A stretch of 64,000 bases of DNA from Candidatus Vicinibacter affinis (GTDB taxonomy: Bacteria; Bacteroidota; Bacteroidia; Chitinophagales; Saprospiraceae), in the NCBI GenBank assembly GCA_016714365.1, contig JADJNH010000006.1, forward strand, positions 1 to 64,000, in the 5' to 3' direction. The notes beneath the pieces are model-generated. The model had not been told where the DNA came from, searched no databases, and worked only from the letters and a program-made list of their open reading frames with translations. The position numbers and the translations under genes were made by a program. Positions 18,133 to 27,420 of this stretch are shown here, one piece after another (within the stretch, counting starts at the first letter, position 1; each line of letters begins with the position of its first letter).

Positions 18133-19962
18133 ATGAATTTTAAAAATCTACATGATTTGCATGAATATTTGAATTCTAATCCTAAAGAAATAAAAACCAC
18201 CAATGATATAGAGGACATTATTAAATCATCCCTTGATACTTTAGACCCTGCAAAGGAATCGGATCTAATTTCAAAACTCGAGATAGAGAGAGCGGCAAAT
18301 GCCTTTTACATTGATAAAGAAGAACTAAATCCCAAAGTATTTTTTCATAACAAGGATGGGCAACTTGTTGCGTATCCAACTTTAGGAATGTTTGATACAA
18401 ATAAGTTTAATTATTTAGAATCAGTTTTGAATAATACAAAATCAAATCATTTGAAAGCCCAATATGGTAGCCTTTTATGGCATGCAGGAAAAAAACACAC
18501 AAAATTTCTCGAGAAAGCTAGAGAGGGCTATCTTCAATTAATCAATGAACTTTTGAAAGAAAATGAAACCGAAGAATCAAGAAATCGTGGGTACAAATAT
18601 CATATCATTGGAAACTACATAGAAAGATTGCATTTCATTTCTCAAAATTTGAATAATACAAAAGAAATCAAAGAATTAGTATTGACACTTATTATAGATC
18701 CTAAACATGAGTCCTCCTTTTATATGCTTGCAACCTTAATGCTCGAATTCAAAAAAGTCTTCTCAATTCCTGATTTTGATAATCTCCAAGATCTTTGTTT
18801 TAAAATTGGATCCAAAAATGATTCAAGGTTTAATAGAATAAGTTTTTATGAACTCGGCTTGAGGCTTGATAATAAAGTAAGTAAAAACACATATAGTTGG
18901 AAGAAACTAATCGCGGATGAATATAAGAATTTAACCACAGAACGTGAAGACCTCGCCAGTATCACCTTCGCAAGCAAGGCAATGCGATATTATAAAGAAG
19001 CCAACGAAATGGAATTGTCTGAAGAGATGGGGCGCTTATACGAAGAGAAATCGAAAGAGATGGAACTTAGCAATATTCAAAGTAAAGTTGATGTTACAGA
19101 TTTAGTTAAGTACTATGATGGCCTTATAGCTATTGTTTTTCAAAGGAAATTGATAGAAATACTTGATTTTTTAAGATTTAATGGACATATATTCCCATCA
19201 ATGGATGTTTTACAAAATATAGTAAATAAGTCTGCATCTCAAGCCTCTATCAGATATTTAGTTGCGAATCAAATTTTTGATACTAACGGTCATATTGCTC
19301 AACATTTTACTACACAAGAAGAAATTGAAAGGTTAATATACCTAGAGAATTATCATAGGATGGCTGAATTTAAATTTGAGCTTCTAATAAATAGATTTTT
19401 GATTAAAATGCTGGAACGTGAAGATTGGAGTGCCGAGAATTTTCTTTCAGTTCTTGAGAGTAATTCATGGTATGGTAATAAAATTACTAAATCGATAAAT
19501 TCGGATCAACAAGTTAAAATTAGTTATATTGACTACCTAAAGCCTGGAATAATAAATTATTTCTCCGAATTGCGTAAATGGTATGTTGATAGGAATTACA
19601 TTCCTAATTTTATGCTGAGTATTGATTCTCTTACTTTAAAAATTGAATGTATACTTCGTGAATTATGCAAGCTAAATGAAATCCAAACCTTTTATTTAAC
19701 TAAAGATGATAGTGATAGGGAAATTACAAGAGAGAAAGATATTAATATGCTTTTGAGAGATAAAGACCTAATTCAAATTTTAGGCAAGGAACTAACCATG
19801 TATCTTAAAACTGTATTCATTGAGAGAGTCGGGGACAATTTGCGAAATAATGTTGCCCATGCTTTTATTCTACCCGTAGCCTACTACAATTTTATTTCAA
19901 TAAATAAAATAATAATAGCCCTTCTTCGATTAAGTGTTTGGGAAATTGAAAATAAAAATTAA
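18133..19962 (+). CDS. DUF4209-domain protein with HEPN-like motif
   Basis: 609 residues, soluble and helical. The C-terminal quarter matches what I know of DUF4209: LKIECILRELCKLNEI followed by LLRDKDLIQILGKELTMYL and RNNVAHAFILP. The RNNVAH segment (about residues 571-576) is an Rx4H motif, the signature of HEPN ribonucleases, so an RNase or RNA-binding role is plausible. The upstream 400 residues are alpha-helical with no recognised domain. Together with the J-domain gene it fills the cargo slot of element 1. A defence or toxin function is an inference from domain type and location. Confidence 0.7.
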   Translation: MNFKNLHDLHEYLNSNPKEIKTTNDIEDIIKSSLDTLDPAKESDLISKLEIERAANAFYIDKEELNPKVFFHNKDGQLVAYPTLGMFDTNKFNYLESVLNNTKSNHLKAQYGSLLWHAGKKHTKFLEKAREGYLQLINELLKENETEESRNRGYKYHIIGNYIERLHFISQNLNNTKEIKELVLTLIIDPKHESSFYMLATLMLEFKKVFSIPDFDNLQDLCFKIGSKNDSRFNRISFYELGLRLDNKVSKNTYSWKKLIADEYKNLTTEREDLASITFASKAMRYYKEANEMELSEEMGRLYEEKSKEMELSNIQSKVDVTDLVKYYDGLIAIVFQRKLIEILDFLRFNGHIFPSMDVLQNIVNKSASQASIRYLVANQIFDTNGHIAQHFTTQEEIERLIYLENYHRMAEFKFELLINRFLIKMLEREDWSAENFLSVLESNSWYGNKITKSINSDQQVKISYIDYLKPGIINYFSELRKWYVDRNYIPNFMLSIDSLTLKIECILRELCKLNEIQTFYLTKDDSDREITREKDINMLLRDKDLIQILGKELTMYLKTVFIERVGDNLRNNVAHAFILPVAYYNFISINKIIIALLRLSVWEIENKN

Positions 19963-20000
19963 TAATATTAATTTTCATTCATTAATTTTACATAAATAAC

Positions 20001-20033
20001 AAAGCCATTAATTTGTAATGGTAGGCTTTCTTT
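20001..20033 (+). terminator. Hairpin after DUF4209 gene
   Basis: AAAGCC pairs with GGCTTT around an inner ATTA/TAAT pairing, followed by CTTTAAAA. This is a moderate intrinsic terminator separating the 609-aa gene from the small gene at 20047. Confidence 0.5.
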
Positions 20034-20046
20034 AAAATAAGTTTTT

Positions 20047-20262
20047 ATGAATAAAAATACAGTTTCGGTAATGGTTTATCTCAAGGACAATAGTTCAATT
20101 GAAATGTTGGAAAATAGTAATCCTAAAAATGCGATTGAAAATTATTTTTACCCTGATTCAGGTGCACCAGTTTTAAATATTATTATCAAAGCAATGACTC
20201 AAGAAGGTAAATTAATAACCCTTTCAATTACGGATTCCGTAATTAGCGGTCACTTTGATTAA
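20047..20262 (+). CDS. Unknown 71-aa protein
   Basis: A short, soluble, probably beta-rich protein (MNKNTVSVMVYLKDNSS onward, ending ITDSVISGHFD). No motif is recognised. It lies between the DUF4209 gene and the convergent integrase gene, 23 bases from the latter's end. It could be an immunity or accessory factor for the cargo or a leftover gene. Confidence 0.5.
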   Translation: MNKNTVSVMVYLKDNSSIEMLENSNPKNAIENYFYPDSGAPVLNIIIKAMTQEGKLITLSITDSVISGHFD

Positions 20263-20285
20263 TTTATTATATGTAGTGATTCTTG

Positions 20286-21497
20286 CTAGAAATCAATTAC
20301 AGAGTTTAATGCTTCGTCCGCTTCCTTCGTGATAAAATTAGATTGGTATCCAATTGTAGTCATAATAGAAGAATGCCTGTAAAGCTTTTGAAGCATTTGA
20401 ATAGGAATCTTATCACCAGACAGATTTCCAAATGTATGCCGTGCGATATGCATAGTCAGCTTTTTATCAATGCCGAGAATCATTACCAACTTCTGTAAAG
20501 ACTCATCTATTGTTTTAACTGCATTAGAAATCCGCTTCTGCACCTCAAATAAATTGTTATGGTTTTCAACCATTAAAAGATTCGGAAAAATTAAACTGGA
20601 TTTATCTCTTGATTTATAAATATTTAAAATTTTCATTGCTTTATTTGGAATTTTTAATGATCCTCTTTTTGCATTTTTACCCATAGTATAAGTGAGTCTG
20701 CCATTGTCAATATCATTCCATTTCAAACGAAGCAAGTCAGAAACTCTCATTCCAGCGAAATAAAAAGATAGAAGCCATAAATTGCGAGCAAGATTTAGCG
20801 GGGACACATCTGGCAAAATAACATCTTCAAGTTTTTTAACCTCATCAATTGTAAGACTGATTTTACTAGATTCTGGAAATTTAATCTGAATCTTACCTTT
20901 ACCAAATGGGTAATATCTAACATCCACAATATTGTCCTTGATAGCAAGATTATAGATAGTCCGGATAACCACAAGATGATTTACAACCGTTCGCTCAGTT
21001 ATTTTTCTTGTACCTTTCAGGTAGGCTTGAAATCTTTTGAGAAGTGGCGTGGTAATATCCAGGAAAGAAAGTTCATCATCGTTTAAGAATTCTCGAAATC
21101 TATTTATCCTTGGTTTATCTGCTGAATATCGATTATACTTACCACTCTGCTTAAGATTATGAAGATAAATTTCAGCTTGTCCAAAAAAATTGGAAGTGTT
21201 TTTCGATTTTAATGAGCGTTGAATAGCTTTAGCCGATATATTGGTTTTCTGGGTTTCTAGTTCTAAAAACTTATTGTTTGCTTCGGTTAGTTTCTTTACC
21301 AGAAATAGGTTTAAAGCCTGATGATTGGAATTAGATTTTTTTACTCGTTGTTTAGTTGAATCCCATTCCTCCGATTTTAAGTAAACACCCAATGAAATGA
21401 TCGAGATTTTCCGCTCCTTAATGATCTTTATAATCAAAGGTAATTTCGATTCTTTGTTAGGTTTATCTTTGCGGAGTAGGATTTTTATTGATGCCAT
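20286..21497 (-). CDS. Tyrosine recombinase/integrase of element 1
   Basis: 403 residues from the methionine at 21497 (MASIKILLRK). An upstream in-frame ATG (21527) would add ten residues, but homologues usually begin with this beta-strand arm domain. The core-binding SAM-like domain spans about 105-200. The catalytic residues R251 (AGMRVSDLL), K277, H350 and R353 (HIARHTF), H375 and Y384 (TTIGYQSNF) are all present. Its 5' end lies about 140 bases from a partial tRNA-Leu, the expected position next to the attachment site, so it should integrate and excise element 1 at that tRNA. Confidence 0.92.
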   Translation of the reverse strand: MASIKILLRKDKPNKESKLPLIIKIIKERKISIISLGVYLKSEEWDSTKQRVKKSNSNHQALNLFLVKKLTEANNKFLELETQKTNISAKAIQRSLKSKNTSNFFGQAEIYLHNLKQSGKYNRYSADKPRINRFREFLNDDELSFLDITTPLLKRFQAYLKGTRKITERTVVNHLVVIRTIYNLAIKDNIVDVRYYPFGKGKIQIKFPESSKISLTIDEVKKLEDVILPDVSPLNLARNLWLLSFYFAGMRVSDLLRLKWNDIDNGRLTYTMGKNAKRGSLKIPNKAMKILNIYKSRDKSSLIFPNLLMVENHNNLFEVQKRISNAVKTIDESLQKLVMILGIDKKLTMHIARHTFGNLSGDKIPIQMLQKLYRHSSIMTTIGYQSNFITKEADEALNSVIDF

Positions 21498-21637
21498 AAT
21501 GATGCTTTTAATATTTGGGTCAAACAAAGGTTAAACATTTTTTGGATTTATATGCAATTTTATGAAAGATAAATTTTCACAAATACTTATAAATCACTGT
21601 TTTGAATTCATATCAAACCATATTAAACCAAAATAAT

Positions 21638-21696
21638 CAGGACTTAAAATCCTGTGGCCAGAAATGGCCGTGCGGGTTCAAGTCCCGCCCCGGGTA
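21638..21696 (+). other. 3' half of tRNA-Leu(TAA): attachment site attR
   Basis: An anticodon stem-loop (CAGGA CTTAAAA TCCTG, anticodon TAA), a long variable arm (GGCCAGAAATGGCC), T arm (GCGGGTTCAAGTCCCGC) and 3' acceptor strand CCCGGGTA are present. The 5' half is missing: upstream sequence is element DNA. An integrase gene abuts it on the left and the natural tRNA terminator follows on the right. This is the right-hand junction of an element inserted in the tRNA gene; the reconstituted complete tRNA should be at the left junction, outside the window. Confidence 0.88.
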
Positions 21697-21699
21697 CAT

Positions 21700-21725
21700 G
21701 GTTGAGAGAAATCTCAACCTTTTTA
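21700..21725 (+). terminator. Terminator of the tRNA-Leu gene
   Basis: GGTTGAGA and TCTCAACC pair around a four-base loop (GAAA), followed by TTTTT. It is four bases after the tRNA 3' end, so the right flank of the junction is the original chromosomal side. Confidence 0.8.
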
Positions 21726-21802
21726 ATTTCTCTCAGGTAGAACATAGGTAGAACAAACTGCCCAAGTTTTGCCTCCCCATCTAGATTATTTATCTTTGTT
21801 TT

Positions 21803-22072
21803 ATGGAAGTCATTTGTCTTGAAGATGAAGCGTTTTATGCCTTGGTAGAATCGGTTATAAAACGAATTAAGGAAAAGGAGGGAAAAAAGGAGGATAGATG
21901 GATTTCATCAGAGGAGGCTATGAATAAGCTAAGGATTAAAAGTAAAACTACCTTACAAAAACTCCGGGATGAGGGCGCGATCCGGTTTTCCCATCCGGAA
22001 AAAAGAATTATTCTGTATGATACTGATTCAATCAATGAGTATTTAAATAAACATTCAAGCGATAATATATGA
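21803..22072 (+). CDS. Excisionase-like HTH protein
   Basis: 89 residues with a winged helix-turn-helix of the HTH_17/excisionase type (WISSEEAMNKLRIKSKTTLQ, then LRDEGAIRF and IILYDTDSINEYL). In Bacteroidota such genes commonly sit near integrases. It overlaps the next gene by four bases (ATGA). It is just beyond the attR terminator, so it does not belong to element 1 as bounded; it may be a relic of another element that used the same tRNA. Confidence 0.75.
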   Translation: MEVICLEDEAFYALVESVIKRIKEKEGKKEDRWISSEEAMNKLRIKSKTTLQKLRDEGAIRFSHPEKRIILYDTDSINEYLNKHSSDNI

Positions 22073-22308
22073 TGGAACTAAACGAAAAGCAATTCATTTC
22101 AGGCTTCAATAGTGGCTACCTTTTAGCTGAATATGAGCCGCAAATATTGACTGTTCTTTTAAAAAATACCCAAACAGTTAATTCGTATTTATCGGGAATG
22201 TCTTGTGAAAAAAAAGAATATGAATTGTTGCAATCAAAAGGACACTTAAATGAATTAAATCAGATAAGGCAAAAAACCAGAGACAAAAAAGATAGAGACA
22301 GGCATTAA
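22069..22308 (+). CDS. Unknown 79-aa protein coupled to excisionase-like gene
   Basis: The gene starts in the stop of the HTH gene. The sequence (FNSGYLLAEYEPQILTVLL) matches a small protein often seen after excisionase-like genes in this phylum, by my recollection. The C-terminal part is strongly basic (KTRDKKDRDRH). Function unknown. Confidence 0.6.
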   Translation: MMELNEKQFISGFNSGYLLAEYEPQILTVLLKNTQTVNSYLSGMSCEKKEYELLQSKGHLNELNQIRQKTRDKKDRDRH

Positions 22309-22435
22309 TTAGATGGCGAATTATAGGTAAATGCGATTAAAATTAGGCAGTAGAGATGAACGCGATTTATTCCAAAATTCATAGAAATCGATAAGATTGA
22401 TAGATTTTATAAGACAAAAATGTTAATATCATTTT

Positions 22436-23320
22436 ATGTCTTCACATACACACGAAGTGCCAAATCTTAGTTCCAAACTCAAGTTTGGTATTTTATTAAA
22501 TACTCTTTTTACTATCATTCAATTTACTGTCGGTCTTATTTCAGGCAGTCTTGCTCTTATTTCTGATGCAGGCCATAACCTCACAGATAGTTTGAGCTTG
22601 GTCATCTCTTACTTTGCACAAAAAATGTCTGGTAGAAAATCAACACCAGATAAAACTTATGGTTATGGGAGAGCAACAATTATTTCAGCACTCGTAAATA
22701 GTGTTATTCTTATCGCACTTTCCATATACATATTCTATGAGGCATACACACGTATACTTCAACCTCAAATAGTAAGTGGAAGTTTGATAGCGGTAGTTTC
22801 TTTTATCGGTATTCTCGTAAATGGAGGTATTGCTCTTATGTTCAGAAATAGCACGAAAGACTTGAATATACGAAGCGCATTTTTGAGTATGGCTTTCGAT
22901 ACTCTTGCATCGGTAGGGGCAATGATAGCAGGTGTCATAATCTATTTCACTCACTTCTTTATTATTGATGCAATAGTGAGTATCGTTATCGGCTTAATGC
23001 TTCTCTTTAGTGCATGGGGAGTTTTGAAAGATGCTTTACATATACTTTTTGAAGGTACTCCTCGTGGTCTTGATTTTAAAAAAGTAAAGAAAGATATTTT
23101 TGATGCTTTTCCAGAAATTACCAATGTTGATGATTTACACATCTGGTCCATTTCTTCAAAGAAAATTGCCTTGAGTTGCCACATCACCATAGTGAATAGC
23201 GATATGAAGAAATCTGTTGAAATGGTTAATGAAGTAAAAAAGATACTTCAAGACAGGTTTAAAATTGAACACTCAACCATAGAAATAGAGCTTGACCGAT
23301 GTAATGATGGGTTTTGTTAG
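22436..23320 (+). CDS. CDF-family cation exporter (CzcD/ZitB-like)
   Basis: 294 residues with six hydrophobic segments between about 20 and 200. The TM2 metal site SDAGHNLTD has the HxxxD motif; TM5 contains the aspartate of IIDAIVSIVIG. The C-terminal cytoplasmic domain (about 205-294) has the ferredoxin-like CDF fold with HIWSISSKKIALSCHI. It would export Zn, Co or Cd in exchange for protons. It is the only plus-strand gene of the metal island, facing the convergent T9SS-protein gene with an eight-base gap. Confidence 0.9.
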   Translation: MSSHTHEVPNLSSKLKFGILLNTLFTIIQFTVGLISGSLALISDAGHNLTDSLSLVISYFAQKMSGRKSTPDKTYGYGRATIISALVNSVILIALSIYIFYEAYTRILQPQIVSGSLIAVVSFIGILVNGGIALMFRNSTKDLNIRSAFLSMAFDTLASVGAMIAGVIIYFTHFFIIDAIVSIVIGLMLLFSAWGVLKDALHILFEGTPRGLDFKKVKKDIFDAFPEITNVDDLHIWSISSKKIALSCHITIVNSDMKKSVEMVNEVKKILQDRFKIEHSTIEIELDRCNDGFC

Positions 23321-23327
23321 AAGCAGC

Positions 23328-24020
23328 TTATGGTCTATATGATCCTTTTTGTATCCGAATAGTCCGAAGCAATTGCTCATTGGGGCCAATGAGTTTTATT
23401 AAGTAAAGTCCATCCATTAAAGGGCTAATATCATAACTTTTTCTTTGCAGCGCTTCAAACGAAATTACTCTCTTACCCAATATGGAATATAAATCTATTC
23501 TGGTAAGTCCCTGGTTATAATCAACAAAGAAATCATTATAAGCAGGATTTGGATACACTTTTATTTCAATATTCTTTACCTCGTTATTGGAAACGATTTT
23601 ATTAAACAGGTAATCGACTTTTAGCTTCTTGGATGTGTCTTCTTTTTCAAAGACCCACATTACAATATGTGCTGCTCCTTCACTACCATTATCCCTAATA
23701 TATACATCTAAGACAGTTGAATCATTTGTTTTAATTACATTTGGATATTTTTCCGGGCATTTACCGAGATCAGGACTGTAACACAGATTTCCATCACAAA
23801 CAAATGTACTCCAGTCAACAGGCAATTCAAGAATTTCGCGAATCCATAAAACGTTTATGGTGCCACTTGTCATGTTTTTTATCACTCCATGGGCTTTGTG
23901 ATCAGTCATATCCGGGATGAAAGAAATGATATTTGGATTAGGCTTCACACTAAATCTTTGATTTTGGGCAAAAAGTTCGTCCAAACACAAAATGCAGATA
24001 ATCAAGTAAATATATTTCAT
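23328..24020 (-). CDS. Secreted protein with T9SS sorting domain
   Basis: 230 residues. Signal peptide (YLIICILCLDELFAQ), a beta-sandwich N-terminal domain (about 25-140) with two cysteine-bearing loops (FVCDGNLCYSPDLGKC), then a type A T9SS C-terminal domain starting IKVYPNPAYNDFFV. It would be exported across the outer membrane and processed at the surface. The WIREILELPVDW region resembles small secreted proteins in this phylum with no known role. Present in the metal island but there is no direct metal motif. Confidence 0.75.
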   Translation of the reverse strand: MKYIYLIICILCLDELFAQNQRFSVKPNPNIISFIPDMTDHKAHGVIKNMTSGTINVLWIREILELPVDWSTFVCDGNLCYSPDLGKCPEKYPNVIKTNDSTVLDVYIRDNGSEGAAHIVMWVFEKEDTSKKLKVDYLFNKIVSNNEVKNIEIKVYPNPAYNDFFVDYNQGLTRIDLYSILGKRVISFEALQRKSYDISPLMDGLYLIKLIGPNEQLLRTIRIQKGSYRP

Positions 24021-24108
24021 AGTTTTTAATTTTATTTTATCCGATTGTAAATATAATTATATTAATAGTCATTGCAAAATTATTCCTTTTAGAAAATCTC
24101 AATACTAA

Positions 24109-26007
24109 TCAATTCCGATCTAGTTCTTTATAATTCATCAAACGTAAACTTGTAAGTATTACAATTAAAGTCACCCCTACATCAGCACCAATGGCAAAAA
24201 CCAAATTACTATAACCCGTAAATGCCAATGTGATGAAAATAAGTTTAACTGCTATGGCTGCTATAGTATTGAATTTTATTCTTTGCAAAGTTTTTTTGCT
24301 GAGGCGAATGAGAAATGGAATGAGTGAAAGTTTATCATTCATTAATGCAATGTTTGCAGTTTCAATTGCGGTATCACTTCCTGCTGCTCCCATTGCAATG
24401 CCGACGGAACTTAAAGCCAATGCTGGTGCATCGTTTATTCCATCTCCAACCATTGCCACCTTTCCATATTGCTGTAAGAGTTCCTTAATTTTTTCGGATT
24501 TGTTTTCAGGCAGCATATTGCCGAATATTTTTTTTATGCCTACTTGTTGTGCTATGTAGTTTGCGGCTTTTTCGCTGTCGCCAGTGAGCATTATGGGTTC
24601 AATATTCATTTCTTCCATCTGCTTTAATGCTGCTGCACTATCGGGTTTTATTTCGTCCATTAAACCGATAATACCAGCAACGCCGTTTCCAAAACTAATG
24701 ACTACACTTGTTTTTCCTTCTGATGAAAGTTGTTCTACAATTTTTTCGGCTTCTTTATCTATGGGCTGGTGTTCTTTTATGAATTCAAGTTTGCCTACAT
24801 AAATGGTTTCATCTTCACATACAAGACATTTTGCTGTGGCACCTTTTCCCATAATACTTTTAAAGCCTTCTGTTTTGTGAGGCTCAAACCCTTCTTTTCT
24901 GCTAATATCAACTATAGCTTGTGCCAAGGGATGTTCTGAAAAGAGTTCAGCTCCAGCGGTACACGCCAATAATTCTTCGCGGCTTGTCCCGTTTAATGGA
25001 AAAACATCGGATACGATTGGGTTTCCGAATGTGATGGTGCGGGTTTTATCTAAAGCAATGGCTTTAATCTTTGCCAATGCTTCTATGTATTTTCCTCCTT
25101 TTACTAATGCTCCTTTTGCAGATGCATTACCAATAGCTGCATAAATAGCTACAGGCGTGGAAATGACCAAAGCGCAAGGACAAGCAATTACCAATAACGT
25201 TATGGCTTGCAGTAACCAATGGTCAAAATCTAAATTCAAAACAAATACAGGAATCACAAACATCAATACAGAAAGAAAAATCATTGAAGGAGTATAGTAT
25301 TTTGAAAACTGCTGAATGAATTTTTGGGTATCGCTTTTGTTGGCAGATGCTTCAAAGGTGAGACGGATGATTTTTGAGAATGTGGTATCTACAGAAAGTT
25401 TTGTCGTTTCTATTTCAATAAAACCATTTTTGTTGAGTGTGCCTGCAAAGAGATTGTCTCCAGGGTGTTTGTCTTTCGGTATGGGTTCACCTGTAATGGC
25501 AGCTTCATCCACAGTAGTTTCACCCGAAATTATTTTTCCGTCAAGCGGAATCATTTCTCCTGGTTTTACCTGAATAATAGTTCCAATAGAAATTTTATCA
25601 ATGAGAACTATTGCATTCAATGATTTTACAAAAGCAGTTTTCGGAGCTTTGCTTACCAACTCATCCAGGGCAGCTTTGGAATTTTCTATTCCAATATCTT
25701 CAAGGCGTTCTCCTAAAACATATAAAACAATCAATACCGCTGCTTCGGGAAATTCTTTCAGATAAAATGCACCGATTACCGCAATGAGCATCAAGAGGTT
25801 GATGTTGCTGAAATTGAGTTTTGCTGCAGCTTTAAGACCATTCCAGATTACACTATAACCTATGCCTATTATAAAAACTAAAAATACAAATGGAGCATAG
25901 GGCATTGGTATGTGAATGCCAATGATAGATAGAACTTCTAAGGCAATCACAATGGCAATTGCGAATAGAAGAAATAGAAATTTTTTATCGTGTATTGGTA
26001 GTTTCAT
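24109..26007 (-). CDS. P1B-type heavy-metal ATPase (Zn/Cd type)
   Basis: 632 residues without an N-terminal metal-binding domain. Motifs in order: actuator TGEPIP, CPC in the transport site (C276-P277-C278, ACPCALVIS), phosphorylation site at D320 in ALDKTRTITFG, SEHPLAQAI, and MVGDGINDAPALA hinge. A late membrane segment has GADVGVTLIVIL, typical of Zn/Cd/Pb exporters (P1B-2). The phosphorylation loop reads DKTRT instead of DKTGT, an unusual substitution at a strongly conserved glycine. It is two bases downstream of the YceI-like gene, in one long minus-strand transcript. Confidence 0.9.
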   Translation of the reverse strand: MKLPIHDKKFLFLLFAIAIVIALEVLSIIGIHIPMPYAPFVFLVFIIGIGYSVIWNGLKAAAKLNFSNINLLMLIAVIGAFYLKEFPEAAVLIVLYVLGERLEDIGIENSKAALDELVSKAPKTAFVKSLNAIVLIDKISIGTIIQVKPGEMIPLDGKIISGETTVDEAAITGEPIPKDKHPGDNLFAGTLNKNGFIEIETTKLSVDTTFSKIIRLTFEASANKSDTQKFIQQFSKYYTPSMIFLSVLMFVIPVFVLNLDFDHWLLQAITLLVIACPCALVISTPVAIYAAIGNASAKGALVKGGKYIEALAKIKAIALDKTRTITFGNPIVSDVFPLNGTSREELLACTAGAELFSEHPLAQAIVDISRKEGFEPHKTEGFKSIMGKGATAKCLVCEDETIYVGKLEFIKEHQPIDKEAEKIVEQLSSEGKTSVVISFGNGVAGIIGLMDEIKPDSAAALKQMEEMNIEPIMLTGDSEKAANYIAQQVGIKKIFGNMLPENKSEKIKELLQQYGKVAMVGDGINDAPALALSSVGIAMGAAGSDTAIETANIALMNDKLSLIPFLIRLSKKTLQRIKFNTIAAIAVKLIFITLAFTGYSNLVFAIGADVGVTLIVILTSLRLMNYKELDRN

Positions 26008-26009
26008 TT

Positions 26010-26546
26010 TTATTGATTTCCCCTTCTCAGAATCAATTGAAGGAATTGAACATTTATTTTTGAACTTAAATTAGCCGGAACATCAACTTTTAAATCTACC
26101 AAATCCAGGGGAAAAGCAGCCTCCATTATACATGTGTATATTGTAAGATTGCTTGCATGAGTGAACTTGATTTGTGAAGATATTTTGGTTGTTTTGTTAT
26201 TAAATTTTAGTTCCAAAGGGACATTCAAATTGTATTCCTTGTGTTCCCAGGTAAGAAAATCAACAGGAACAAAACCTTCAAATGAAACTATGCTCTCTGC
26301 ATTCTTAGATAAAATATTGTCCAGGTAAAAAATACCGCTATTAATGGATCCCAGTTTTATTTTTCCGTAAATATTTCTGGTTTTGCTGTCATAATGGAAT
26401 TCAAGTTTATGGCTTTCGGCAATAAATGCAGAGTCATTAATTTCACCGGAGATTAAAACATGACCGCTTAATGTTCGATAAATATTTTGTGAAAAGCATA
26501 TTTTGCAAATACACAATAAAAATGTTAGAAGTAGAATGGTTCTCAT
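26010..26546 (-). CDS. YceI-like periplasmic protein
   Basis: 178 residues with a signal peptide (ILLLTFLLCICKICFS). The rest is beta-rich with the alternating pattern of YceI/lipocalin-like proteins (FHYDSKTRNIYGKIKLGSI, then a final FPLDLVDLKVDV). It probably binds a small hydrophobic molecule. Four bases separate it from the upstream AlbA-type gene and two from the ATPase gene, so it is part of the same operon. The family call is by pattern and moderately sure. Confidence 0.55.
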   Translation of the reverse strand: MRTILLLTFLLCICKICFSQNIYRTLSGHVLISGEINDSAFIAESHKLEFHYDSKTRNIYGKIKLGSINSGIFYLDNILSKNAESIVSFEGFVPVDFLTWEHKEYNLNVPLELKFNNKTTKISSQIKFTHASNLTIYTCIMEAAFPLDLVDLKVDVPANLSSKINVQFLQLILRRGNQ

Positions 26547-26549
26547 TTT

Positions 26550-27320
26550 TTATCGAATTTCTAATTTGTGTGTTTTAATATATTTTAATGCTTCTTGTAC
26601 ATCCAGTTCACGAGTGTGATTGCCCGTTCTTGCGTAAAAGTAAGTGTGTTGCTGGTGTTTTAGAAAAACGGGAATTTTAATGTGGCTTACTTCTATTACA
26701 CAAATATCTTTTTCACTTCGCTCAAAGAATGTTACATGTATATTTTTGCAACAATCTGCTCCGATGTTAAGGGAAACTAAATTCATAAGATATTGTTCGA
26801 AACCATCCCTGTTTTTCTTTTTTAACGATTGATAATCATTTTCCAAGCCAATAATAGAAGCATCATCCGCTACGCCAATCAACAAAAATCCACTCCGCGT
26901 ATTCATAAATGCAGCAATAGTTTTTAATACTGCAAATTCAAGATCTTTGTTTGTTTTGTTTTGGTTATAGTCCCACCGAAACGATGATTTAAATTCTACA
27001 GTTTCACATTCTCCTTTTTCAAGTAACTTAGTTAAAGATAAACTATTCTTTTTTTTGCCTGGTGCTGTTATTAAATGGTATAATAAATATCCGATGAAGC
27101 CCCCTGTTAATAGAAAAAAGATGAGCATAATCAATTTATCAAAATGGATTTCCAGTAATAAAGATTTGTATGAAGAAATAATGACTTCTGAGAAAGGTTT
27201 AACATGGTTTATCGCATCGAATTTTAATAAAGAAATTATTAAAGGAAAAACAATAAGTAAACTGGCTATAGCACCTGCTGATGTCCACAGAAATAATTTA
27301 CGTGATTGGGTTGTATTCAC
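26550..27320 (-). CDS. Membrane-anchored Schlafen/AlbA_2-domain protein
   Basis: 256 residues. Two N-terminal hydrophobic segments (about 12-30 and 62-82) are followed by an AlbA_2/Schlafen-type domain (about 95-200: GECETVEFKSSFRW, then MNTRSGFLLIGVADD and IIGLENDY). This domain binds nucleic acid or acts as a nuclease in some families. The N-terminal membrane module is closely similar to the whole of the free-standing 91-aa protein at 28887-29162. Function in a metal operon is unclear. Confidence 0.75.
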   Translation of the reverse strand: MNTTQSRKLFLWTSAGAIASLLIVFPLIISLLKFDAINHVKPFSEVIISSYKSLLLEIHFDKLIMLIFFLLTGGFIGYLLYHLITAPGKKKNSLSLTKLLEKGECETVEFKSSFRWDYNQNKTNKDLEFAVLKTIAAFMNTRSGFLLIGVADDASIIGLENDYQSLKKKNRDGFEQYLMNLVSLNIGADCCKNIHVTFFERSEKDICVIEVSHIKIPVFLKHQQHTYFYARTGNHTRELDVQEALKYIKTHKLEIR

Positions 27321-27420
27321 CTGAAATGTTAAATTGCTTGTTAGTCAATATAATATTAAATTCATAATACCGTAACACTTGTAAATGTTACATTTTATGA
27401 TGTTGTTGCTAATTCAAATA

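Noticed and set aside
21638..21696. Functional tRNA-Leu gene
   Set aside because: The acceptor 5' strand and D arm are absent upstream; only the 3' half remains.
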